This document shows positions 9,761-18,824 of a stretch of 64,000 nucleotides of DNA, piece after piece. The notes beneath the pieces were generated by a model. It saw only the letters and a program-made list of their open reading frames with translations. It was not told the origin of the DNA and did no database searches. The translations under genes and the position numbers were made by a program. This stretch comes from Hyphomicrobium sp. (GTDB lineage: Bacteria; Pseudomonadota; Alphaproteobacteria; Rhizobiales; Hyphomicrobiaceae), in the NCBI GenBank assembly GCA_022844105.1, contig JALHMJ010000008.1, forward strand, positions 62,001-126,000, given 5' to 3'. The stretch's first letter is position 1. Each line of letters starts with the position of its first letter.

Positions 9761-10747
9761 ATGGACGGTGCCACCAAAGCTGCCGTGGTTCTGCTCGCTG
9801 CAGACCGCAGTAAATCGATTGAACTCCTGAAACTGCTCAATCCAGATGAGGTCAGATCGATCTCTCAAGGCGCAGAGAGGCTCGGGCCCGTCGACTCGCG
9901 TACGCTCTCGAGTGTCGTCACGAACTTCGAGGACGCCTTCAACGAGGGATTGAAATTTCTTGGGACCGCCGACGAAGTGCGGCTGCTCATCAGCGAAGCC
10001 ATCGGTGGCGACACTGCGGCTGCGGCCATGGCGGGCGCGCCGCAGAATCTGATCTACGAAAATCCGTGGCCCGCCCTTGACGCGCTCCCGGCGGAAGAAC
10101 TGCGGTCGTACATCGTTGCACAACATCCACAGGTCGCAGCCTATATACTTTCTCGTCTGAATAGCGAGCGCAATGCTGAATTGCTGGAGCAGACGGATGT
10201 TGAACTGTGCGCGGATCTGATGACTCGGATGCTGTCGATCATGGACACTCCGGACGCAATTGTCAGGGCGATCGAGGAAGTCCTCGCAACGGAATTTCTC
10301 AAACAGAATTCGAATAATGCCGGCCAAATGCACGCCGACCTCGCGTCCGTAATCAACAGGCTCGACCATGCCCGCGCCACAGACGTCATGAAACGCCTGC
10401 ATGCGTTTCGCCCGGCCGATGCCAAGGTCGTCCAGCGCCTGCTGTTCAGGTTCGAGGACCTGGCAAAGCTCGCACCGAACGCTCTCACTACCGTCGTCGA
10501 ATACGTTCCTGTCGAACAGATGGTCATTGCGCTTGCTGGGTCATATCCCGCCCTGCAAGAGGCTGTCCTGAGCGTGATGTCGGCTCGGACGCGGCGAATG
10601 GCTGAATCAGAAATGAAGAACGGCGCTGCGGTCACCCAGAAAGCGTTGTTAGCTGCGCGCCAGACTATCGTTGCAAAAGTGCTGTCCCTCGCCTCGTCCG
10701 GCGCGATCGAACTGCCGGCGGATAGCCCAGAGGGTGCGACGTCATGA
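9761..10747 (+). CDS. fliG: Flagellar motor switch protein FliG
   Basis: From the chosen ATG the protein is 328 residues. Marks are the N-terminal MDGATKAAVVLLAADRSKSI, the middle motif HPQVAAYILSRLNSERNAEL and a C-terminal torque domain beginning near FEDLAKLAP. FliG links the FliF ring to FliM and is pushed by MotA. The start is uncertain: a GTG at 9746 would add five residues, and an ATG at 9689 would overlap fliN by 47 bases, which is unlikely. The end overlaps flhB by 4 bases. Confidence 0.93.
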   Translation: MDGATKAAVVLLAADRSKSIELLKLLNPDEVRSISQGAERLGPVDSRTLSSVVTNFEDAFNEGLKFLGTADEVRLLISEAIGGDTAAAAMAGAPQNLIYENPWPALDALPAEELRSYIVAQHPQVAAYILSRLNSERNAELLEQTDVELCADLMTRMLSIMDTPDAIVRAIEEVLATEFLKQNSNNAGQMHADLASVINRLDHARATDVMKRLHAFRPADAKVVQRLLFRFEDLAKLAPNALTTVVEYVPVEQMVIALAGSYPALQEAVLSVMSARTRRMAESEMKNGAAVTQKALLAARQTIVAKVLSLASSGAIELPADSPEGATS

Positions 10748-11835
10748 CGGATGCTCCCGACAAGGAAAGCAAAACAGAAGAAGCAACTGAGAAACGTCGC
10801 GACGAGTCGCTGGATGAAGGCAACACCCCGATCTCGCGTGAATTCTCTCATCTCGGATTCGTCTTTGGTCTCATAGCCGCGGGGACGTGGATGGTCCTCG
10901 GCGTGACATCGCAGATATCCGGAGTCCTCACGACTTTTTTAGAAAGGCCAGACGAGTTCAAGTTGGAAAATGCTGCTGACGTGTCCATGCTGCTGCACGC
11001 CGTAGCCATAGAGTTGGCGCCGTTCCTGGCTCCCGTCGCGCTCTTATTTTTGGCGACCGGCATTCTTTTTCAAGCTGTTCAGTCGCCGGTGCGAGCGTCA
11101 TGGAAGCGCATAGCGCCAAAAGCATCGCGAATTTCCATATCAGCGGGATGGAAGCGCCTGGCAAGTGTGCTCGGACTGGTCGATCTTTTAAAGGGAATTG
11201 CCAAGATCGGCTTCCTCGGAGCGATCGCTATTTTGTATCTGACAACGCCCGATGAAAGCCTGCTGCTATCGGTCGACATGCCCGCTACCGCCTTACCCTC
11301 GATGATGATTGCGGCGTGCGTAAAGGTGCTTATTCCGGTGTGTATCGGCGTCAGTGCGCTGGCTGCGCTCGATGTTGTTTACAGCCGATTCTCATGGGAG
11401 CGCCGGATGCGAATGACGCTTCAGGAGGTGCGTGACGAAGTCAAGCAATCCGAAGGTGACCAGCTGCTGTCCCGGCAGCGACGTTCGATCGCGCGGAACC
11501 GTCTCCGACAGATGGCCATTCAGAATGTCCCGCGCGCGACCCTCGTGATTACGAATCCAACCCACTTTGCGGTGGCACTTAGATATGTCCGGTCGGAAGG
11601 GGGCGCCCCGACCGTGGTCGCCAAAGGTCAAGACCTCTTGGCGCTTCAGATCCGCAAGATCGCAGTAGAGAAAGAGATCGCGATCATTGAAGACAAAGCT
11701 TTGGCCCGATCCCTATACGCCGCAGTCGAAATCAATCAACCCATCCCAAGAGAATTTTTTGCAGCCGTTGCCAACGTCATTATGACGTTGCGCAAACTCG
11801 GCAATCGTCAAATCCTCAGTTCGTTGGAGGCATGA
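10744..11835 (+). CDS. flhB: Export-gate switch protein FlhB
   Basis: This 363-residue protein has the typical charged N-terminus (KESKTEEATEKRRDESLDEG), four membrane helices and a cytoplasmic tail with the autocleavage motif Asn271-Pro-Thr-His274 in the context VITNPTHFAVAL. Self-cleavage between Asn and Pro switches export from rod/hook to filament proteins. It overlaps fliG and the following unknown gene by 4 bases each, so translation of the series is coupled. Confidence 0.96.
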   Translation: MTDAPDKESKTEEATEKRRDESLDEGNTPISREFSHLGFVFGLIAAGTWMVLGVTSQISGVLTTFLERPDEFKLENAADVSMLLHAVAIELAPFLAPVALLFLATGILFQAVQSPVRASWKRIAPKASRISISAGWKRLASVLGLVDLLKGIAKIGFLGAIAILYLTTPDESLLLSVDMPATALPSMMIAACVKVLIPVCIGVSALAALDVVYSRFSWERRMRMTLQEVRDEVKQSEGDQLLSRQRRSIARNRLRQMAIQNVPRATLVITNPTHFAVALRYVRSEGGAPTVVAKGQDLLALQIRKIAVEKEIAIIEDKALARSLYAAVEINQPIPREFFAAVANVIMTLRKLGNRQILSSLEA

Positions 11836-12341
11836 TGCGCGCCTATGCCTGTCCTGATCGTAAAGTGCGCGAGCAAATCATAAGCGCCTATGTCCGGCCC
11901 GTCGCGATGGAATTGAGGTCGCTGGAACTCGACCTGCTTCTGAAAAATATTATGACCCTCCGTTCTGGAAATCTCGAGAGCGTCGTGGAGGCATCGAGCG
12001 AGCTATACTTCAAGCCGGGAACGCTTCGCTATAACCGAATAAGCGAGATTGAATTGCAATGGGGCTGTCTGCCCAAGGTGCGCCTTGTTCTGACGTTGGA
12101 TTCGCACGGCGTGACGGTATCTTTCGCTCTGCAGCTGGACACTTTCAGTGCCGGGGTTGATTTGCAGTACGCAAGCTTCCCCGCGGGTCTGACAGCCAAG
12201 GCGGAGACGCAACTTCTCCGGCAAGCTCTGCGGAAAGCCCGGCGGAAAAGCGGGCGTAAGCAGCCGTGCGCCGGGCGACATTCCAGTGCTCAGCGCCCGA
12301 TGGCAAGGCCGACGCAAGTGTTTGCAAACAAACTGATTTGA
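11832..12341 (+). CDS. Unknown protein between flhB and flgB
   Basis: This is a 169-residue protein of unrecognised family. It starts in the flhB stop (ATGA overlap), which supports translation. Residues 1-130 look like a folded domain with alternating strands (for example RLVLTLDSHGVTVSFALQLD). The last about 35 residues are very basic (KARRKSGRKQ) and probably disordered. There is no signal peptide or membrane helix. Position between flhB and the rod operon suggests a flagellar accessory role, but no function is claimed. Confidence 0.65.
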   Translation: MMRAYACPDRKVREQIISAYVRPVAMELRSLELDLLLKNIMTLRSGNLESVVEASSELYFKPGTLRYNRISEIELQWGCLPKVRLVLTLDSHGVTVSFALQLDTFSAGVDLQYASFPAGLTAKAETQLLRQALRKARRKSGRKQPCAGRHSSAQRPMARPTQVFANKLI

Positions 12342-12363
12342 AGATTCGACTGGATGAACCAGC

Positions 12364-12744
12364 ATGATGCCAATCAATTTTTTCAGTATCGCTTCGCGGC
12401 ACGCGGAATGGGCTGCCGTTCGGCGCAGCGTTGTCGCGTCCAACATCGCGAATGCGAACACATCTGGCTACAAGGCGCGCGACGTCGAGGAGTTTGTCGT
12501 CGAGCCGATGCAGCAAGCCACGGCACTGGAGACATCCCACCCCGGTCACGTCGGGCAAGCCGGTGCGACAGCTGTTCTGGCGTCTTCGACCTTCGATGCA
12601 GGGGGTGCCGCGTACCACTCCGGTAACAACGTCAGCCTGGACCGTGAACTCATGAAGGCCGGCAGCCTATCGCGTGAGCAGAACCTGAATGCCGGCTTGA
12701 TGAAAGCGTTCAACCGACTGATCGCGCTCTCCACGAGGGGATAA
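12364..12744 (+). CDS. flgB: Proximal rod protein FlgB
   Basis: This 126-residue protein has the FlgB pattern: the rod motif RRSVVASNIANANTSGYKAR near residues 20-39, a proline/alanine-rich middle and the C-terminal SLDRELMKAGSLSREQNLNA with a final amphipathic helix. It forms the inner rod with FlgC and FliE. flgC follows after one base. The start is ATG 12364; an overlapping frame starting at 12354 is not coding. Confidence 0.93.
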   Translation: MMPINFFSIASRHAEWAAVRRSVVASNIANANTSGYKARDVEEFVVEPMQQATALETSHPGHVGQAGATAVLASSTFDAGGAAYHSGNNVSLDRELMKAGSLSREQNLNAGLMKAFNRLIALSTRG

Positions 12745-12745
12745 A

Positions 12746-13165
12746 ATGGACCCATTGCTTGCGGCGTCTCGCATCGCGCAAAGCGGACTCTTCGCTCAAT
12801 CGGAGCGGCTGCGGATTGTTGCCGAGAATTTGGCCAACGCAAGCTCAACGGCGCGCGCGGCAGGTGGCGACCCGTACGCGCGAAAGACCATATCATTTCG
12901 GTCGGAATTCGATGATCTGGTTGGGCAGGAAATGGTCGGCGTGTCCGACATCGGTCGTGACGGCTCGCCATTCCGGGTCGAATATGAACCGGGCCATCCC
13001 GCCGCCGATGCCAATGGGTTCGTCAAGTATCCAAACGTTGAGCCAATGCTTGAATTGGCTGATATGCGCGAGGCCAACCGGAGTTACTTGGCCAATCTGC
13101 AAGTCATCAAGAATGCCCGCGAGGCGGTCAACTCAATGCTCGACCTGCTCAGGGGCACGTCATGA
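12746..13165 (+). CDS. flgC: Proximal rod protein FlgC
   Basis: This 139-residue protein has the rod signature AQSERLRIVAENLANASSTA and the C-terminal motif NVEPMLELADMREANRSYLA typical of FlgC. It is a structural rod protein in the periplasm, exported by the flagellar type III system. The length is standard. It overlaps fliE by 4 bases (ATGA). Confidence 0.94.
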   Translation: MDPLLAASRIAQSGLFAQSERLRIVAENLANASSTARAAGGDPYARKTISFRSEFDDLVGQEMVGVSDIGRDGSPFRVEYEPGHPAADANGFVKYPNVEPMLELADMREANRSYLANLQVIKNAREAVNSMLDLLRGTS

Positions 13166-13470
13166 AGGTGCTCGGTGTCAATAATTTCGTTTCTCCCGCC
13201 AACGTCGCGCCCTCCATCGGTCGCGCCGCACCGGCGGCCGAGACGGTCACGCAAAAAAGCTTCGGCGACGTTCTGACTAACATGATGAAAAACGTCGATC
13301 AGACACTGCGTTCTGCCGAGCAAATGTCTGTAGGCGCGCTGACGGGAGATGTTCCCATACAGAAGGTCGTCGAGTCGGTTGTTGCGGCCGAGCAAAAGGT
13401 GCAACTGACGACAGCCGTCCGCGATAAGATTGTTTCTGCATATCTTGAGTTAACCCGAATGCCGATTTGA
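13162..13470 (+). CDS. fliE: Rod-MS ring adaptor FliE
   Basis: This 102-residue protein has the conserved second half of Fli[21 protein letters not shown], then a helix and the C-terminal [20 protein letters not shown] with MPI. FliE connects the FliF ring to the rod. It is coupled to flgC and followed by flgG after 10 bases. Confidence 0.93.
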   Translation: MKVLGVNNFVSPANVAPSIGRAAPAAETVTQKSFGDVLTNMMKNVDQTLRSAEQMSVGALTGDVPIQKVVESVVAAEQKVQLTTAVRDKIVSAYLELTRMPI

Positions 13471-13480
13471 GGCGCGTGAT

Positions 13481-14269
13481 ATGAGATCGCTTTATATTGC
13501 CGCCACAGGCATGGCCGCTCAGCAGACACAAGTTGACGTGATCGCGAACAACATCGCCAACGTCAACACGACGTCGTTCAAGCGCTCACGCGCTGAATTC
13601 ACGGACCTTCTCTATCAAACGGAGCGCCAAGTCGGTGTGGCGAACGGACCAGATACAAGTGCGTTGCCCGAGGGGGCTTCGATCGGACTTGGCGTTCGAA
13701 CCGCCGCGGTTCGGACGCTGAACATCCAAGGCGCGATGACAAAAACAGGCAACTCGCTCGACGTTGCCTTCAACGGGCGCGGCTGGTTTCAGGTCAATGG
13801 GCCTGATGGCGAGACGCTGTATACCCGCGCTGGCGCATTCAACAAGGATGCAAACGGCCAGATCGTGACGCTTGATGGCCTGACCGTTCAGCCGGACATG
13901 GTTGTCCCGGCCAACACGACTGAAATCGTCATCAATGATCAGGGTGAAGTCTTTGCGCGCGTCGCCAACGCAACGCAGGTTACGAGTATCGGCGTTTTGT
14001 CGGTCGTTGATTTTCCCAATGAAGCCGGTCTTGAAGAGCTGGGCGGAAATCTGTTTCGCGAAACCACTGCGTCGGGAAATCCCGTTACAGGAGTTGCGGG
14101 GAGTAATGGTTTTGGCACCATCAGGCAGGGCTTTCTCGAGTCGTCAAACGTAGATCCTGTCAAAGAAATCACGGAGCTCATTTCGAGCCAGCGGGCCTAT
14201 GAGATGAATTCCAAGGTCATCCAGGCATCCGACGAGATGTACGGCACTGTTAGCAAGGGATTGCGCTAA
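13481..14269 (+). CDS. flgG: Distal rod protein FlgG
   Basis: This 262-residue protein begins [20 protein letters not shown], contains [20 protein letters not shown], and ends with [20 protein letters not shown] followed by [13 protein letters not shown], all diagnostic for FlgG. It forms the distal rod through the L and P rings. It overlaps flgA by one base (TAATG). Confidence 0.96.
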   Translation: MRSLYIAATGMAAQQTQVDVIANNIANVNTTSFKRSRAEFTDLLYQTERQVGVANGPDTSALPEGASIGLGVRTAAVRTLNIQGAMTKTGNSLDVAFNGRGWFQVNGPDGETLYTRAGAFNKDANGQIVTLDGLTVQPDMVVPANTTEIVINDQGEVFARVANATQVTSIGVLSVVDFPNEAGLEELGGNLFRETTASGNPVTGVAGSNGFGTIRQGFLESSNVDPVKEITELISSQRAYEMNSKVIQASDEMYGTVSKGLR

Positions 14270-14754
14270 TGGCCTTGCGCAAACGGTATGGTCGAGTGTT
14301 CAGCGCTTTCGCGTCGGCCGGGCTTGCGCTATCCGCGCCTTCGGCTTTTGGCGGCAGCATGCAAGACGTCGTCGAGATACTCGTTCCGCGAACTGTCATC
14401 TATCCAGGAACCACACTTTCAAGCGACCTAGTTCAAAAGCTAGCCGTTCGAGACAACAGTCAACTCGCAACGGCCTTTACGTCGAGCGATCAGCTGACAG
14501 GTCTTGTTGCCCGCCGCACACTCATTCCGGGACAGCCCATAACCAAAGAGGCCGTGCGCACGCCCACTCTCGTGCAGCAAGGCCAGCCCGTCACCGTCCA
14601 TTACACGGACGGGCCCATCGCGATCGCACTGGGTGCGGTCGCTCTCCAGTCGGGCGGCGTAGGGGATAACATTACTGTTCGCAACGGCGATACGGGTCGG
14701 ATCTTGCGCGCATTGGTTCGTGCGGACGGATCTCTCGTCTTGGGGTCTCCATGA
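14269..14754 (+). CDS. flgA: P-ring assembly chaperone FlgA
   Basis: This 161-residue protein has a signal peptide (residues 1-28, ending near SAFGGS) and a SAF-type domain: VPRTVIYPGTTLSSDLVQKL, then LTGLVARRTLIPGQPITKEA and the C-terminal GDNITVRNGDTGRILRALVR. It assists FlgI folding in the periplasm. It overlaps flgI by 4 bases. Confidence 0.93.
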   Translation: MALRKRYGRVFSAFASAGLALSAPSAFGGSMQDVVEILVPRTVIYPGTTLSSDLVQKLAVRDNSQLATAFTSSDQLTGLVARRTLIPGQPITKEAVRTPTLVQQGQPVTVHYTDGPIAIALGAVALQSGGVGDNITVRNGDTGRILRALVRADGSLVLGSP

Positions 14755-15863
14755 GGCGGCTCGCTATTCTGCTCGCGGTCTTGTGCGCAATGACACCGAC
14801 CGATCGCGCGCAGGCGCAGTTTGAGACCCGCATCAAGGATATTGCCGCGGTTCAGGGGACGCGCGGCAACTATCTGTTTGGATATGGGCTGGTCATTGGC
14901 CTCAACGGAACGGGCGATACGCTCCGAAGTGCACCCTTCACGCAGCAGTCGCTGCGTTCGATGCTCGACCGGATGGGCGTGAACATTCGCAACATCGATG
15001 CACGAACGAGGAACATCGCGGCCGTCATGGTGACCGCGGATCTGCCGTCGTCTTCAACGCCGGGTTCGAGGATAGACGTGTCGGTGGCCTCGATGGGTGA
15101 TGCCACGTCGCTCACCGGCGGAACTTTGCTTCTGACCGCACTGCAGGGAGCGGATGGAGAAATTTATGGTGCCGCACAGGGAGCCATAGCCGTCAGCGGC
15201 TTTCAGGCCGGGGGACGCAACGAAACCGTCTCCCAGGGGGTTCCAACGGCCGGGCGCATCGCGAACGGTGCACTTGTCGAACGCGCCTCGCCAGCTCAAT
15301 TCCAACAGGCTGAATCGATCGTTTTCGAGCTCCATAACCCCGACTTTAACACCGCGGTCCAAGTTGCCGACGTGATCAACATCATGGCCAAGCAACGGTT
15401 CCGGATGCCCATCGCAAGGGAGCTCGATAACCGGCGTGTTCTCGTCCGGCTGCCGGCTCAAATGCCGGCTTCCAGAATCATTGCGGAAGTCGGCAACGTT
15501 CGAGTGACGCCGGATACCTCGGCGCGCGTGGTGATCGACGAGCGGACAGGAACCATCATTGTTGGGCGCGATGTTCAAATTACACCGGTCGCCGTTTCGC
15601 ATGGAAGTTTGAATATTCGCGTCACCGAAACTCCAGTTGTCTCGCAACCGGCGCCATTTTCTGACGGGCGGACGGTCACCAACTTTGAAAGTCAAGTTGA
15701 GGTGTATCAGTCAGGCGACGCCATCGGCGTCGTCGCGGGTGCGAGTCTGCAAAGTCTCGTGGCCGGGTTGAACAAAATGGGACTGAAGCCGACGGGCATT
15801 ATTGCGGTTCTGCAGGCCATCAAGACCGCTGGAGCACTGCAGGGCGAGCTCGTCGTGCAATGA
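14751..15863 (+). CDS. flgI: Flagellar P-ring protein FlgI
   Basis: This 370-residue protein has a signal peptide (residues 1-23, ending ...DRAQAQ), the N-terminal core RIKDIAAVQGTRGNYLFGYG with LVIGLNGTGDTL, and RTGTIIVGRDVQITPVAVSH near residue 262. It forms the periplasmic ring around the rod. The length is standard. It overlaps motE by 4 bases. Confidence 0.96.
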   Translation: MRRLAILLAVLCAMTPTDRAQAQFETRIKDIAAVQGTRGNYLFGYGLVIGLNGTGDTLRSAPFTQQSLRSMLDRMGVNIRNIDARTRNIAAVMVTADLPSSSTPGSRIDVSVASMGDATSLTGGTLLLTALQGADGEIYGAAQGAIAVSGFQAGGRNETVSQGVPTAGRIANGALVERASPAQFQQAESIVFELHNPDFNTAVQVADVINIMAKQRFRMPIARELDNRRVLVRLPAQMPASRIIAEVGNVRVTPDTSARVVIDERTGTIIVGRDVQITPVAVSHGSLNIRVTETPVVSQPAPFSDGRTVTNFESQVEVYQSGDAIGVVAGASLQSLVAGLNKMGLKPTGIIAVLQAIKTAGALQGELVVQ

Positions 15864-16651
15864 AGACGCGAGTGATGCGTGCATCTGTTCGAGAAGAACG
15901 CGGTGGTGGATTCGGTCCGCTCGTTGCGTTGAGTGGGTGCCTTCTACTTGCGTCAAATGGTGCTTTGCGTTCCGAGACGGACGCATGGAGTCCCCAGATC
16001 AAGCCAGCCGCACCAGAATTGACCGCTACCGCGCCGCCGCCGCGCCCGGTCAGTCCAACCGTGATCAATGACAGTAGGCCGAAGCCTGCACGGACTGAGC
16101 CGCAGCCGATCGCGGTGAGAGTGCCCGTCGGGCAGGCGCCGCAGACGGGCGCGACGGAAATCAATGTCGATGCGCCGGCAATCTCTAATTCGGCAGCTCC
16201 GCCACCGCGTGCCGAGGACAGTGCAACCGGCGAAAGTCTCGTTGAGCAGTATTGTCGCGTCGCTGTCGACGCAGGGGTGGCAGCAAAGATCAAAGAAGAG
16301 GAGCTGCGGGCCAAATCACTGAAGGATGAGATCGAGCGCAAGGTGGACGAACTTGGAAAAGCCACCGCCGATCTACAGACTTGGCTCAAGCGCCGGGAAG
16401 ACTTCAAGGCCGCTGCGACTGAAAATCTCGTCAGTGTGTATGCTCAGATGGATCCTGAGGCCGCAGCCCAAAGGCTGACAGTTGTCGGGGAACCGACTGC
16501 GGCTGCCATCCTCATGAAGCTGCCGGCCAAGAATGCCAGTGCTGTTCTGGGCGAAATGCAGCCGGATATGGCCGGCAAGATTACCGCATACATGGCCGGC
16601 GCAGCAGCGGTGAAGGCCAAGACCGATGAACCTGCGGGAACGACACAATGA
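15860..16651 (+). CDS. motE: MotE-type periplasmic chaperone (MgtE-N-like domain)
   Basis: This 263-residue protein has a hydrophobic N-terminal segment (LVALSGCLLLASNGAL), a proline-rich linker, a coiled coil (about residues 145-190, KIKEEELRAKSLKDEIERKV) and a C-terminal MgtE-N-like module (VSVYAQMDPEAAAQRLTVVG then MKLPAKNASAVLGEM). In Sinorhizobium, MotE is the periplasmic chaperone of MotC. Position between flgI and flgH and presence of motC in this window support the call. It overlaps flgH by 4 bases. Confidence 0.85.
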   Translation: MKTRVMRASVREERGGGFGPLVALSGCLLLASNGALRSETDAWSPQIKPAAPELTATAPPPRPVSPTVINDSRPKPARTEPQPIAVRVPVGQAPQTGATEINVDAPAISNSAAPPPRAEDSATGESLVEQYCRVAVDAGVAAKIKEEELRAKSLKDEIERKVDELGKATADLQTWLKRREDFKAAATENLVSVYAQMDPEAAAQRLTVVGEPTAAAILMKLPAKNASAVLGEMQPDMAGKITAYMAGAAAVKAKTDEPAGTTQ

Positions 16652-17370
16652 CGTTTCCGAGCAGCATAGTCGCCTGTCTCTTTGGAGCGTCGCTCGCAGG
16701 TTGTTCCGTTGTGCCGGAGGAAATGGGACGCGAACCTGTTCTCTCGCCGGTCGGAGCAGGTATCTCAGTCGATCAGGTAGGTTCGATCGGAGAGCGGGTC
16801 GAACGCTCATTTCCTGTGTCGCGGGGATCGACGTGGAGAGATTCGGCGGCGTCACTGGTCCAGGATCCCCGAGCTGAAAGGCCCGGCGACGTTTTGACGA
16901 TAACGATCGACATGAAGGATCGCGCGTCGCTCGACAGCAGCAGCGAACGCTCCAGAGATGCGTCCAAGTCCATGTCGACGTCTCTTGATTATGTGCTTGG
17001 TCTGTTTGGAATCGAACGAGACGGTTCGGGTGAAATCAATTTTGATGCCAATGGCGCCACCTCCGCGCAAGGCAAGGGAGCTACTGAGCGGGAGGAAAAA
17101 CTCAATCTGCGCGTTGCGGCTGTGGTGACGGAGAGGCTGGCAAACGGCAATCTCGTCGTCAGTGGATCGCAAGAAGTCAGAGTGAATTACGAGCTAAGGA
17201 TCGTTCAAGTCGCGGGGATCGTACGTCCAAGAGATATCTCGCCCGACAACACCATAACTTACGAGAAGATCGCGGAGGCTCGGATCTCCGTCGGTGGTCG
17301 CGGGCGGGCGATGGAGGTACAGCAGCCGGCGTGGGGGCAGCAAATACTGGATCAGGTGCTTCCTTTCTGA
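16648..17370 (+). CDS. flgH: Flagellar L-ring lipoprotein FlgH
   Basis: This 240-residue lipoprotein has a lipobox LAGC within residues 16-19 (CLFGASLAGCSVVPEE). The FlgH core follows: ARPGDVLTITIDMKD-like (here ERPGDVLTITIDMKDRASLD), LNLRVAAVVTERLANGNLVV and VNYELRIVQVAGIVRPRDIS. It forms the outer-membrane ring. Overlap with motE shows translational coupling; fliL follows after 31 bases. Confidence 0.95.
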   Translation: MTFPSSIVACLFGASLAGCSVVPEEMGREPVLSPVGAGISVDQVGSIGERVERSFPVSRGSTWRDSAASLVQDPRAERPGDVLTITIDMKDRASLDSSSERSRDASKSMSTSLDYVLGLFGIERDGSGEINFDANGATSAQGKGATEREEKLNLRVAAVVTERLANGNLVVSGSQEVRVNYELRIVQVAGIVRPRDISPDNTITYEKIAEARISVGGRGRAMEVQQPAWGQQILDQVLPF

Positions 17371-17401
17371 CGATCTGCTTTGGCACGCTTAAGGAGCCGA
17401 A

Positions 17402-17896
17402 ATGGCGAAAGCAGATAGTGAAGGCAAGGCCGGCCAGGGCGAAGGAATGGTGCCGCTTATGATTGCGATAGCTGCGGTGACGATTGTCGCCGCGGGCGGT
17501 GCAGCGGCGGCCGCTTGGTTCGAGACGGGTCGACAGAAGTCAGAAACTGCAGGCGCGGCCACGTGCGGGCCAGAAGAGCGACAGATCGCGCAGCTGGGCG
17601 ATCAGGTGACGTTCGTACTCAATCTTCCGTCGATTGTGACTAACCTAGCTGGAGAAGATGCGCCGTGGCTGCGATTGGATGTCTCCGTTGTCGTGCCCAA
17701 TACGACACCGCAAAAGGAACAATTGGCGGCGCAGTTGTCGCAGGATTTTCTTGGCTACGTTCGCTCTCTCAACGTCAGCGAACTGTCGGGCGGAACCAAC
17801 CTCTATCTTCTGAAGGAAGACCTCACAGAGCTTGCCAAGGCCAGAACATCGGAAGGCAGTCTCGACGTTCTGATCCGATCATTTCTAATCGAATAA
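17402..17896 (+). CDS. fliL: Flagellar basal-body protein FliL
   Basis: This 164-residue protein has one N-terminal membrane helix (MVPLMIAIAAVTIVAAGG) and a periplasmic domain with the FliL pattern VTFVLNLPSIVTNL, APWLRLDVSVVVPN and a C-terminal region ending SLDVLIRSFLIE. FliL supports stator function around the MotB linker. fliP follows with no canonical start codon at the junction. Confidence 0.9.
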   Translation: MAKADSEGKAGQGEGMVPLMIAIAAVTIVAAGGAAAAAWFETGRQKSETAGAATCGPEERQIAQLGDQVTFVLNLPSIVTNLAGEDAPWLRLDVSVVVPNTTPQKEQLAAQLSQDFLGYVRSLNVSELSGGTNLYLLKEDLTELAKARTSEGSLDVLIRSFLIE

Positions 17897-18630
17897 TCGT
17901 AGCGCTCATTCTGATCTGCGCACTCACTGTCGTTCCCGAGACGGTTCAGGCGCAGACGATCAATCTCGAAGATATTCTGCCTGGTCAGTCCGGTACGGCC
18001 GCAGGACGCATCATCCAGGTTCTGCTGATTCTGACGGTCCTCTCGGTCGCACCAGGGATACTCGTCATGATGACGTGTTTCACACGCTTCATCGTCGCTC
18101 TGTCGTTCTTGCGTGCAGGCCTTGGTCTGCAAACGACACCCAGCAATCTCATTCTCATCAATCTAGCTCTCTTCATGACGTGGTTCGTGATGGCGCCGAC
18201 GTTTGAAAAGGCCTGGGAAACAGGCATGAAGCCATTGATGGAGGAGAAGCTTCCGACGGAGCAGGCCGTCGTCAACATGGCGGCTCCATTCAAGGAGTTC
18301 ATGCAGGCCAATGTTCGACCGGCCGATCTGGCTCTATTTCAGGACCTTGCGCGGAACCGTACAGCCAGCACAGTCCCGGTGGCCAGTGATAGCCTTCAAA
18401 TTCTGATACCAGCATTCGTCATTTCGGAACTGCGGCGGGGGTTTGAAATCGGATTCCTGATTGCGCTGCCGTTTCTAGTGATCGACATGGTGGTTGCGAG
18501 CGTCGTGATGTCGATGGGCATGATGATGCTGTCCCCGATCGTGTTCTCGCTCCCGCTCAAGGTTCTCTTTTTCGTCCTGATTGACGGATGGAACGTCCTG
18601 GTTTCGGCTCTCATTAAATCCTACGCTTGA
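17893..18630 (+). CDS. fliP: Export-gate protein FliP (non-canonical start)
   Basis: The protein has a signal-peptide-like start (VALILICALTVVPETVQAQ), then the conserved FliP body: ILTVLSVAPGILVMMTCFTR, QTTPSNLILINLALFMTWFV, LQILIPAFVISELRRGFEIG and FLIALPFLVIDMVVASVVMS. It is one of the core channel proteins of the export gate, about 245 residues long. No ATG, GTG or TTG lies in frame between 17665 and the conserved body. The annotated start is the ATA at 17893, which overlaps the fliL stop; ATC 17896, ATT 17881 or CTG 17911 are alternatives. Confidence 0.88.
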   Translation: MIVALILICALTVVPETVQAQTINLEDILPGQSGTAAGRIIQVLLILTVLSVAPGILVMMTCFTRFIVALSFLRAGLGLQTTPSNLILINLALFMTWFVMAPTFEKAWETGMKPLMEEKLPTEQAVVNMAAPFKEFMQANVRPADLALFQDLARNRTASTVPVASDSLQILIPAFVISELRRGFEIGFLIALPFLVIDMVVASVVMSMGMMMLSPIVFSLPLKVLFFVLIDGWNVLVSALIKSYA

Positions 18631-18732
18631 GCGGGGCTTGCGAAGGGCGTCATTTCCATCGCGGAACATAGATTAAGGTGCTGTTAATGGCGGCTTACCA
18701 ACATATATTGATAACGATTCGCGTACTGCGAG

Positions 18733-18784
18733 TGGGGGTATGACCCCAGGCATGATGCCGTCCTCTCGCACCGGACGATCCGGT
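18733..18784 (+). promoter_or_regulatory. Three-hairpin leader element of the first flagellin mRNA
   Basis: Hairpin 1 is TGGGG/CCCCA (18733-18748, 6-base loop). Hairpin 2 is GGCA/TGCC (18749-18759). Hairpin 3 is ACCGG/CCGGT (18770-18784, loop ACGAT). It ends 40 bases before the flagellin start codon. The same element, with a compensatory change in hairpin 1, lies before the second flagellin. It is probably a 5' UTR structure, and FlbT is an obvious candidate ligand. Confidence 0.7.
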
Positions 18785-18824
18785 ATTCGGTAAGCAACGC
18801 TACTGCACGCTTGGGCGGGATCAG

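Noticed and set aside
9638-10402. A 254-codon open frame on the minus strand across fliN/fliG
   Set aside because: It lies opposite well-recognised fliG and has an Arg/Gln/Ile-rich shadow composition with no family pattern.
15054-15695. A 213-codon minus-strand frame opposite flgI
   Set aside because: flgI is certain; the reverse frame has shadow composition.
17371-17401. TGGCACG before fliL as a sigma54 promoter
   Set aside because: The -12 half (TTGC at the right distance) is absent.
17665-17892. ATG 17665 as the start of fliP
   Set aside because: It would add about 76 residues overlapping most of fliL, with no resemblance to FliP; the real start is near the fliL stop.
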